From Kordia sp. SMS9 (GTDB taxonomy: Bacteria > Bacteroidota > Bacteroidia > Flavobacteriales > Flavobacteriaceae), in contig NZ_CP031153.1 of NCBI RefSeq assembly GCF_003352465.1, positions 3,276,987-3,340,986 of the forward strand: DNA of 64,000 nt, written 5' to 3'. A model generated the notes under the pieces. That model ran no database searches. It was not told the origin of the DNA and saw nothing but the letters and a program-made list of their open reading frames with translations. Within the stretch, counting starts at the first letter, position 1. Every line of letters starts with the position of its first letter. The translations under genes and the position numbers were made by a program. Positions 10,601-20,200 of the stretch are shown in pieces.

Positions 10601-13600
10601 ATGTCATAAGAACATAACAACATCAGAACTTCGAAAATTTATTGCGAAATTTTTGCCAAGTCACATGATTCCTTCACACTACTATAGTTTGGATGAAATC
10701 CCCGTAACTTCTAATGGAAAACTGGACAAAAATGCATTGGATGAAAATCAATTAAAAGCATTAGAAACTGGCATAGAAAAAATTGCCCCAAGAAATGCAC
10801 AAGAAACTAAACTTGTTCAAATTTGGGAAGAAATTTTAGATAAAAATAATATTGGAATAGCAGACAATTTCTTCCTTCAAGGCGGCGATTCTATCAAACT
10901 AATTCGCTTGTTAAGTACGATCAACAAAGAATTTAAAAGCAACTTAAAAGCATCAGATTTATATGCAAATAGTACCATTGAGTTATTAGTTGAATGCTTG
11001 CAAAAACATGAAAATGAGCAGGAAGAATCAGATAACTTAGAAGCTGTTCAGCAGGAAATCAAAACGATCAAAGAAACTATTCTGTCAAAAAATGCAGTAT
11101 CAGAATCCGTGGAAGACATCTATCCAATGAGCGATATTCAAAAAGGGATGATCTATGCTTCAATAGTAAACAAAGACTTAGGTGTATATCACGATCAGTT
11201 TTTATATCCTTTTACCACGGAAAACTTTGATAAAAATATATTTGAAAAAGCACTAAGGCTCATTACCAACAAACACAGTATTTTTAGAACTACGTTCAAT
11301 TTAGAAAGTCATGAAGAAGATGTGCAAATTGTACTCAAAAAGCATCCGTTATCAATTCAATATGTACAACTCAAAGAAAACACTACAGAAGAAAATCAGG
11401 CATACATAACCTCGTATTTAGAACAGCAACGCGCCATCCATTTTGAGTTACAAGCTCCTTTGTGGCGAATGACAATGTTTCAAATAAATGCAGTAGATAA
11501 CATTCTGTTTTTTGAATTTCATCACGCTATTTTAGATGGTTGGAGTGTTGCTTCGTTCATTCAAGAATTAACCATGACCTATGATAAACTGCTTCAAAAC
11601 GAACACTATGTTCCTAAAAAATTAGCAGTGACCTACAAAGCAATGGTTATGGATGAATGGTGCCAAAAACGTTCAAAAAACAATCAAATATTCTGGCAAT
11701 CGGAATTAAACGGCTACGAAAAACTAGACCTCTTTAAAAAGCAAGATACCTACAAAACGGACAGTCGTTATCTCGATGCAAATTTCACAAAACAAATACA
11801 ACAATTTGCAGTAACACAACAAGTTCCACTAAAAGCCGTGATGCTTGGCGCATTTACATACTTACTCAGATTTTTAATCTATGAAAATGATGTTACCATT
11901 GGTTTAGTTGGAAACAACAGACCTATTGTGGAAGATGGCGATAAAATTTTAGGATGTTTCCTAAACACCTTACCGTTTAGGTATGTGTTTGATAATGAGC
12001 ATGAAACGGTAACGGACTTCATCAAAGAAATTCAAGCTAAAAGTATAGCGCGAAGAAATGCAGAAAAAGTGACACTTGTCGATTTGGCAAAACGAATGGG
12101 AGAATCTTCAAAAAATGAAAACCCTTTCTTTGATGTCACATTTAATTATACGGATTTTCATATCATTCATGAAGCCGTAGTACAGAATGATTCTCAAACA
12201 ATTGCAAACTATTCAAAAGCCTTAGAAAGTTATGAACGCACCAATACATTCTTAGATCTTACCATAGATGCAAAATCTTCCAATAGCATGAGTCTATTAT
12301 TGTGTGTAAGTCGCGAATTAAAAGCTGATTTGCAAGTAACACAATTGATGGATTATTACGAAACCATTTTAAGGTTTATGGTAACGCATCCGACTTCAAA
12401 ACTAACAGCAATAGAACTTTTAAATACCAAAGCACAAAATCAACTATTGCATGATTTTAATAACACCAAAAAACAATACAATGTTCAAGGTACAGTAGTA
12501 AACATCTTTGACAAACAGGTGCGAAAAACTCCAAACGCGACAGCTGTTGTGTTTGAAAATCAATCGTTTACATATCAGGAATTGGACAAGCTATCCAATC
12601 AATTTGCAAAATATCTTCAACAAGAATACACTGTAAACGCAAAAGATTTAATTGCAATTCAATTAGAAAATAGTGCGTGGATACCAGTTTGTATACTAGG
12701 AATTTTAAAAAGTGCTGCGGCATATTTACCTATTGATCCAAACTATCCGAAAGAACGAATAGAGTACATAAAACATGATAGTAATTGTGTGTTAAATATA
12801 ACCGCAAGCGTGCTAGAAAAATTTATCAAACGCAAAGAAAATATTTCAGACTCATACAAACAAACTGCAATTAGTGAATCGCAATTAGCGTATGTAATCT
12901 ACACTTCGGGTTCTACAGGAAAACCAAAAGGTGTGATGATAGAACACAAATCGTTGAAAAATTATGTGTGTTGGGCGGCTGAAACGTATATAAACAATGA
13001 AAGCGAGCAACAAGATTTTGGACTTTTTACGTCTATTGCTTTCGATTTATCGATCACAAGTATTTTCTTGCCACTAACTACAGGAAACAGATTGGTGATA
13101 TTCTCTTCGGAAAAAGATACTTCAGAAGTTTTACAAAATTTCCTTGCGGCAGATATTCCAAATATGAAAATCACGCCAGCTTTTATTGATCTATTTATTG
13201 AAATATACGTGGAAGCATCCATCAAAAAAACGGCGATTGTTGGAGGAGATATTTTGCAGGAAAGTCATATTGCAGCACTTCAAAAACTCAATCCACAGAT
13301 AAACATATTCAACGAATATGGACCTACAGAAACAACTGTGGGAAGCAGTTGTTATCAAATTACGCCAAACTCATCGAAAATTTTGGTAGGGAAACCAATA
13401 GCAAATACAACGATTTACATCCTAAATAAAAATCGGCAACTCGTCCCTAAAGGAGTTATTGGCGAACTCTATATAGGCGGAAAAGGCGTTTCTAGAGGCT
13501 ATTACAAAAGAGAAACGTTGACAAAAGAACGGTTTATACAAAATCCATTTGTAGCTGGAGAAACACTCTTTAAAACTGGCGATTTAGGACAATGGACAGC

Positions 13601-14246
13601 GGATGGAAATATCAATCTCATCGGAAGAATAGATAACCAAGTAAAAGTAAAAGGCTATCGTATAGAACTTGGCGAAATAGAACAATGTTTACTTGCTAAA
13701 GAAGGAATCAAAGAAGCTGTGGTATTGACCAAAACTTCAAATGATACTACAAGTCTCATTGCATTTTATGTTGCTGAAGAAAAACAAGATTTAGCGGAAT
13801 TACGAACATTTTTACAAGCCCAATTGCCTGTGTACATGATTCCAAATTTATTCTTTGCATTAGAAAAACTTCCGCTAACAACCAACGGAAAAATAGCCAA
13901 AGAACAACTCTTACAACTAGAAGATGGTGTAATGACCTCCGAAATAGAATATGTGGCACCTTCCAACGAAATAGAGCAGGAATTGGCTAACATTTGGGGA
14001 AGCGTACTGCATGTGGAGGTTGCAAAAATTAGTGTGCATGACAACTTCTTTCATCTAGGCGGCGATAGTTTAAAAGCAACCAAAGTTATTTTACTCATCA
14101 ACGCACAGTACAATATAAATATCAACTTAAAAGACTTGTTTCATGATCCAAGTATTAAAAATATTGCGGAAATCATTGAAACATTACAATTACTAAAAAC
14201 AGCCCAAAATGAATCGTCATATCAAGATGATGAATTAATTTTTTAA
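7698..14246 (+). CDS. NRPS: TubC_N-C-A(Thr)-T-C-A(Asn)-T
   Basis: Two-module peptide synthetase of 2182 residues. Residues 1-52 look like a TubC-type N-terminal docking domain, suited to receiving the chain from the PKS. C1 has HHIISDGWS near 205. A1 (A3 motif near 672) has pocket residues DFWNIGMVH plus the A10 Lys, the classical threonine code. T1 serine is near 1064. C2 starts with YPMSDIQKGM and has HHAILDGWS near 1275. A2 (near 1737) reads DLTKIGEVG, one conservative change from the asparagine code DLTKLGEVG. T2 serine is near 2124. No E, MT or TE is present. C2 has the YPxSxxQxGM opening usual in C domains that accept D-residues, yet module 1 has no E domain. The start ATG is 7 bases after the PKS stop. 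Domain order is firm; substrates are by-eye pocket readings. Confidence 0.96.
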   Translation: MKELIEKLKALHITLAVQDNNLVIGNVEGDFPPDLLLELKNNKQALIDYLNRSVTKETTQTGIQKIAEAENYPISPAQYRLWILSQFEEVSIAYNMPADIPLDGDYDLECFKKALNAVIERHEILRTVFKQDDSGTVQQKVLSTAALDFTITHKDFSTAVNKQQLANDYISSDTYKAFNLEKGPLLRASLIKMSETHTIFYYNIHHIISDGWSMNVLAKDVFAYYKAFKNGEQPVLTPLHIQYKDYAAWEIERVQTKQYQQDKTFWHQEFAKKTGNINLPTRKKRPLLKTNNGHAISTFVTLEEVKQLTAFQQKKGGSLFMYLMAAFKTLCYKYTGETDITIGTPVLGREEDSLMDQIGCYVNTLALRSSLKKESSFATFYQQLKEKLVLAYEHQSYPFDALIKDLKLTKDISRNPLFDIIIVFNEDKNDLKGITPYPNHIGDTVYNNGKRPVKFDIDITLNNTIAGLEIELVFNTDVYEYSAMEAFLKHYKKLLLELVHNADTAVEKLEIVTAVEKTKIVASPTETSGFANDTNIVKMFETAAKNNPNNIAVSYGTHSLTYQELDNASNQFANYLQQEHAIKNGDLVAVSLDRTEWLLVTILGILKTGSAYVPVDPEYPQSRIAYIEEDSACKITINEETLQDFQNNQNTYTTAAINTKIVPSQVAYVIYTSGSTGKPKGVAVAHKNVLSLLFPDKNLFDFNNQDVWMLFHSYSFDFSVWEIFGALLYGGKLVVLKASEAKDPFRCWEIITNQKVSILNQTPSSFYSLSEVFNVTSKSHQLRYVIFGGEALHPEKLKKWYQKNKKTQLINMYGITETTVHVTYKKIEANDIESEESRLGWFLPTLHGYVLDENKNLLPNGIPGELYVAGHGVSLGYLNNETLTRERFIENPHKKGETIYKTGDRVKFSLDNDEIIYLGRVDEQVKIRGFRIELGEIESVLSRHDAIKNVVVIAKEINNEKQLVTYVVCHKNITTSELRKFIAKFLPSHMIPSHYYSLDEIPVTSNGKLDKNALDENQLKALETGIEKIAPRNAQETKLVQIWEEILDKNNIGIADNFFLQGGDSIKLIRLLSTINKEFKSNLKASDLYANSTIELLVECLQKHENEQEESDNLEAVQQEIKTIKETILSKNAVSESVEDIYPMSDIQKGMIYASIVNKDLGVYHDQFLYPFTTENFDKNIFEKALRLITNKHSIFRTTFNLESHEEDVQIVLKKHPLSIQYVQLKENTTEENQAYITSYLEQQRAIHFELQAPLWRMTMFQINAVDNILFFEFHHAILDGWSVASFIQELTMTYDKLLQNEHYVPKKLAVTYKAMVMDEWCQKRSKNNQIFWQSELNGYEKLDLFKKQDTYKTDSRYLDANFTKQIQQFAVTQQVPLKAVMLGAFTYLLRFLIYENDVTIGLVGNNRPIVEDGDKILGCFLNTLPFRYVFDNEHETVTDFIKEIQAKSIARRNAEKVTLVDLAKRMGESSKNENPFFDVTFNYTDFHIIHEAVVQNDSQTIANYSKALESYERTNTFLDLTIDAKSSNSMSLLLCVSRELKADLQVTQLMDYYETILRFMVTHPTSKLTAIELLNTKAQNQLLHDFNNTKKQYNVQGTVVNIFDKQVRKTPNATAVVFENQSFTYQELDKLSNQFAKYLQQEYTVNAKDLIAIQLENSAWIPVCILGILKSAAAYLPIDPNYPKERIEYIKHDSNCVLNITASVLEKFIKRKENISDSYKQTAISESQLAYVIYTSGSTGKPKGVMIEHKSLKNYVCWAAETYINNESEQQDFGLFTSIAFDLSITSIFLPLTTGNRLVIFSSEKDTSEVLQNFLAADIPNMKITPAFIDLFIEIYVEASIKKTAIVGGDILQESHIAALQKLNPQINIFNEYGPTETTVGSSCYQITPNSSKILVGKPIANTTIYILNKNRQLVPKGVIGELYIGGKGVSRGYYKRETLTKERFIQNPFVAGETLFKTGDLGQWTADGNINLIGRIDNQVKVKGYRIELGEIEQCLLAKEGIKEAVVLTKTSNDTTSLIAFYVAEEKQDLAELRTFLQAQLPVYMIPNLFFALEKLPLTTNGKIAKEQLLQLEDGVMTSEIEYVAPSNEIEQELANIWGSVLHVEVAKISVHDNFFHLGGDSLKATKVILLINAQYNININLKDLFHDPSIKNIAEIIETLQLLKTAQNESSYQDDELIF

Positions 14247-14250
14247 AAAA

Positions 14251-17200
14251 ATGGAAATAAATAAATTCATTAAAAGCTTATTGCAAAAAGAAATACAAAT
14301 TGCTCTTGGAAAAGAGGAAAATAGTATACGTGTTAGAGGTAATGTAAAGGCTTTAACAGATGGAGACAAGAAAAATATAGCGCAGTACAAAGCAGAAATT
14401 ATACTGTTTTTGCAAAAAAACAAACCTACTGAAAGTGATGAAACACAACAAATTTCATTGGTACCAAAGGCTGCGTCGTATGTACTTTCTTCATCACAAC
14501 GTAGACTTTGGATTTTGAGTCAGTTTGAAGGAACTTCTGCGAGTTACAACATGCCCAACAGCGTAGATGTACCAGACAATATCAATATAGAAACCTTAAA
14601 AAAGGCGATCAATGCTGTAGTAATGCGTCATGAAATTTTGCGCACCGTATTCCGAGAAGATGAAAATACAGGAGAAGTACGGCAATATATCTTAGACAAT
14701 CTCAACATAACTGTTGATTTTCAAGATTTTAGCAGAGAACTAAAACCTTCTGAAGCAATCAATAATTACATAGCAAACGATGCTTATAAAGAATTTGATT
14801 TGTCGGTTGGTCCTTTGGTTCGTATCAGTCTTTTGGCTTCCAAAAATGATCAATATGTGTTGTATTACAATATGCATCATATTATAAGTGATGGCTGGTC
14901 TATAGATATTCTTGCTAGAGATATCATGCTATATTATGATTTCTATACAGCCAATACACAGCCTATTCCTAAGCTTCGCATACAATACAAAGAGTATGCA
15001 CATTGGGAACAAACGCAACTAAAAAGTAAGACTTTTGAGCTTCACAAAAACTATTGGCTAACGTATTTATCGGGAGAATTGCCAAGGCTCAATTTGCCAA
15101 GTCAACAATCGCGACCACCAATTAGAACGGTACATGGAAGCAAGTTAAGTACCTATATTTCAGCAGATACCGTAATTCCTATTCGCGAATATTTACATGC
15201 AAATGGCGGAAGCTTATTTATGTTTTTAACAAGTGTATTTAAAGTATTATGCTACAAATATACAGGAGAATCAGATGTTGTTGTAGGAACGCCCATTGCA
15301 GGAAGAAATCACAAAGACTTTTTAGATCAAATAGGATTTTATTTAAACATACTCGTATTAAGAAATACGGTAAATCCAGCAGATACGTTCAATCAATTTT
15401 ATGATGCATTTAAAGATAATATCTTAGGTGCTTTTGAACATCAAGAGTACCCTTTTGATAAATTAGTAGAGGACTTGGCTGTTAGTAATGACAGAAGCAG
15501 AAATGCATTATTTGATGCCATGATTACATTGCATAATGTTGGAGAAGAAGTAACGAATTTTCAAATTTCTGAACATGAAGTAGATACGATTGAAAATCAT
15601 GGTGAATGCTTGTCAAAATTTGACATTGATCTAGGATTCAAAGAACTAGGAGATCATTTGTATTTTGAAATTACATACAATACAGATGTATACGAAACAT
15701 GGATGATAGAAAATCTAATGATTCATTACAAAGAACTCTTAAAATCAATTGTAAAAGCTCCGACAAAAGCCATCAGTTCCTTACAATACATTACTGCATC
15801 GGAAGAAAAAGAATTGTTGTATGCTTTTAACGATACTGAAATCCTTTCAGAAAAAGCAGCAACATTTTTAGAGGTATTTGCTGCACGAGTAGCCAAAACA
15901 CCTGAAGCTGTAGCAATAGTTTTTAATGGACAAGAACTTACTTACAAAGCCTTAGATGCCGTAGCGAATCAATTAGCCAAGTATCTTAAAAACAACTATG
16001 AAATTGTTCCTGACGATTTAATCGGAATCAAATTAGAAAGAAGTGAAAAGTTACTCATTAGCATACTTGGAATTTTAAAATCGGGAGCAGCTTACGTACC
16101 TATGGACCCAAGTTATCCAGAAGAACGCATTGCCTATATTGAAAAAGATAGTAAATGTAAACTTACGATAGATTCTGAAGAACTATCAAAATTTTATGAA
16201 GTTCAAGAAAACTATTCGCAAGAAGCGATAATTACTGGCATAACACCAACAAATTTAGCGTATGTAATTTATACTTCTGGGACTACAGGACAACCAAAAG
16301 GTGTCATGATTGAGCATAAATCACTAGTAAATTTTATGCTTGGAATGAATACGTTCTTTTCCTTAAATGAATCGGATTACTTTTTATCGCTCACTTCAAT
16401 TTCATTTGACATTTCTATTTTAGAATTATGTTGGACGTTGTGTAATGGAATTAAAGTTCAAATAAAAAATGACATTGCCGCATTAGATGGTTTTGACGAA
16501 TATGTAGAAGGAACTGCCACTATGGATTTTGGACTTTTTTACTTCTCTAATGAAAACACAAAACTCGGAGAAAACAAATACGAATTCCTCATTGAATCGG
16601 CAAAATATGCAGATCAGCACGATTTCTCATCAATATGGTTGCCAGAAAGACATTTTCATGAATTTGGCGGAAACTTTCCAAATCCTTCTGTATTAGGAGC
16701 TTCATTAGCCACAATAACAAATAATATTAACATCAGATCGGGAAGTGTTGTTTTACCATTACACGATACTATAAGAGTTGCAGAAGAATGGTCTGTGGTA
16801 GACAATCTATCAAACGGAAGAGTATCACTTGCTTTAACATCTGGCTGGCATATCAATGATTTTGTCTTACAGCCTCAGAATTATGAAAAACGACATGCCA
16901 TATTATTTGAAAAAATAGAAGAACTAAAAACCTTATGGTCCGGAGAAGCTATCACGAGAATTAATAGCAAAGGAAACGAAGTCAGTATAAAAGTATTTCC
17001 ACAACCTGTACAGCAAAAATTGCCTATTTGGATTACAGCAGGAGGAAATCCAGAAACATTCAAAAAAGCAGGAAAAATAGGCGCAAACATTCTTACGCAC
17101 TTATTAGGTCAAGGAACTGATAAACTCAAAGAAAATATAAAGCTCTACAAAGAGACGCTAACTGCTCATGGTCATGCTGCAGAAAATGCCAAAGTAACCT

Positions 17201-20200
17201 TAATGTTGCACACCTATTTGGGCGAAGATTTAGAAACGGTAAAAGAAGAAGTAAGAGCTCCTTTTAAAAAATACTTAAAATCGAATCTAAGTCTATTTGA
17301 AAACCTCATCAAACAAGTTGCCAATGATGTAGATATTCAAGATATCAAAGAAAATAATTTGGATGACTTACTAGACGTAGGTTTTGAAAGATATTGGAAT
17401 ACTGCGGCTTTGCTTGGAACCAAAGAAAGCTGTCGTAAAATGGTGAAAACATTAGCAAATATTGGCGTTACCGAAATTGGCTGTTTGATAGATTTCGGAG
17501 TAGACAAAGCAAAAGTATTGGAAGGTTTGCACTATCTAAATGGGTTGCGAGCAGAATTTGAAAATTCGTCAAACACTATAGAAAACGAGAAGATAACGGC
17601 GATGCAAATAACGCCTTCTTACCTCAATACACTTGCGGAAGACGAAAATTCTCAGAAATTTATAAAATCGCTCAAGCATATTATTGTGGGTGGCGAATCA
17701 TTTTCAAATACACTAAAAAAGAAGCTTCAAGAAAAAACAAATGCATCACTTTACAATATGTATGGTCCTACAGAAACGACAATATGGTCTGCCTGTGAAA
17801 AAATAGAAAACATACAAGGAAATACTATCGGAAAACCCATTGCAAATACGTCTATCTACATCTTAGATGAGCAACTACAAATCTGTCCCAAAGGTATTGT
17901 TGGGAAATTATATATTGGAGGAAAAGGTGTTGCCAGAGGATATTTAAACAATCCCGAATTAACTGCCGAAAAATTTATTCCATCTCCATTTGCTAAGGAC
18001 GAACGCATCTATACAACGGGCGATATGGCACGTTGGTTGCCAAATGGAACACTCGAATTTTTTGGTAGAAAAGACAATCAAGTAAAACTCAATGGCTATC
18101 GCATAGAATTAGGAGAAATTGAAAATGTATTAGAGGCACACGACACTGTGTATAAAGCGGTTGTTATTGTTAAAAATACAGATAGCGGAAAAAGCTTGGT
18201 TGCGTATATCGTACTAAACTCCACGAGTGATATTGATGAAACGCTAAGAAGCTATTTACATTCAAAATTGCCACATTATATGATTCCAGGGAGTTTTGTA
18301 GAACTTACTGAAATTCCATTAACAGCAAATGGTAAAGTTGATAGAAAACAATTGGAAAAACTTGACAGTCCAACACTAAAAGAAGCACAATTTGTAGCAC
18401 CACAAAATGTAACAGAAGAAAAAATTGTAAACATCTGGAGTGCTATTTTAAACATAGCGCCCGAAACCATAAGCACAACGACAAACTTCTTTACACTTGG
18501 CGGCGATAGTTTAAAATCGATAGGAATACTCAGAAACTATCACAAAGAATTTGGTATTCGTATCAAACTCAAAGAAATATACCTGCATACAACCATACGA
18601 TCACATGTAGATTTAATTGAAGGAAAAGAAAAGGAAACATACACTGCTATTCCTAAACTAGCGGAAGCAAACTCATATCCTTTATCGTCTGCACAACACC
18701 GATTATGGGTATTAAGTCAATTCAAAGAAGGGTTAATTGCCTATAATGAGCCAGCAAATATTCCACTCACAGGAACCTATGACATTGAACTGTTTAGGAA
18801 ATCTTTAGATGCGGCGATAGAACGTCATGAAATATTGCGTACCGTTTTCAAAGAAAATGAACAAGGAGATTTACAACAATGGATACTCTCAAAAGAAGCA
18901 CTTGGTTTTCAAATTACGTACAAAGACTTTAGCCAAACAGAAAATGCGGAAGCTTTGGCAATAGCTTACACAGAAAAAGATGCTTATGAGCCTTTTAATT
19001 TAGAAACAGGACCATTATTTAGAGTAAGCTTATTAAAACTAACACAAGATCAATACATATTCTATTTCAATCTACATCATATTATAAGTGATGGTTGGTC
19101 CAAACGAATACTATCAAGAGACATCTTAGCTTTTTATGAAGCGTTTCAACAAGAAACACAACCAGTATTGCCAGCGTTGCACATACAATACAAAGAATAT
19201 GCATCTTGGCAGTTGGCGCAAATGAAATTACCCGAACAAGAAGCACATAAAATGTATTGGTTGCAAACATTGGCGGGAGAATTGCCCGTTAGTAACCTAC
19301 CGAGTCAAAAAATACGTCCAGAAGTAAAAACATATAATGGAGTCAACTTACAAACCTATATTTCTTCTACAAATACAACAGCTTTAAAACAATACTGTCA
19401 AGAACACGGAGGAAGTTTATTTATGGGACTTTTAAGCTGTTTTCATGTGCTATTACACCGATATACAACGCAGGAAGACTTTGTGATAGGAACGCCAGTT
19501 GCGGGAAGAAATCATGCAGAACTAGAAAATCAAATAGGAGTTTATATCAATACGTTAGTTCTTAGAAATCAGGTAACTGCAACAGATACTTTTGAAGAAC
19601 TATTTACACGTGTAAAAGAAAAAGCATTAACAGCTTATGAACATCAAACCTATTCTTTTGACACTTTAGTGGAAAATTTATCGTTAAAGCGTGATATGAG
19701 CAGAAGTGCCGTTTTTGACATTATGTTTATGCTGCAAAATATAGGGAAAAAAGTTACTGAATTTGAACTTCCTAAAAATGGCGATATCGAAATAATAAAC
19801 AATGGTGTCAAAATGTCCAAGTTTGATTTAGAACTTTCTTTCAACGAATTGGGAGATTGTCTGAGTTTTGATATTACCTACAATACAGATATTTATGAAG
19901 AATGGATGGTTTCTGGTTTAATGCAGCATTTTAAGCAATTACTTGCCGAATTATTGCAAAATCCAACACAATCTATTGAGAACATACATTACCTAAGTGA
20001 TAAAGAACAAGAACAATTACTGAACGAGTTCAATACGCAAGAAGTAGCCTATCCAAAAGAAAAAACAATTCTTGAAATTTTTGAAACACAAGTACAGCAA
20101 ACACCTAAAAATGTAGCAATTGTTTTTGAAGGAAAAGAATGTACGTATGCTGATGTTGACGAAAAAGCCAATCAATTAGCACAGTACATAAAAACCAACT

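Noticed and set aside
11100..12420. Dual condensation/epimerisation domain in the Thr-Asn NRPS
   Set aside because: The extra N-terminal HH(I/L)xxxxGD motif of dual domains is not present.
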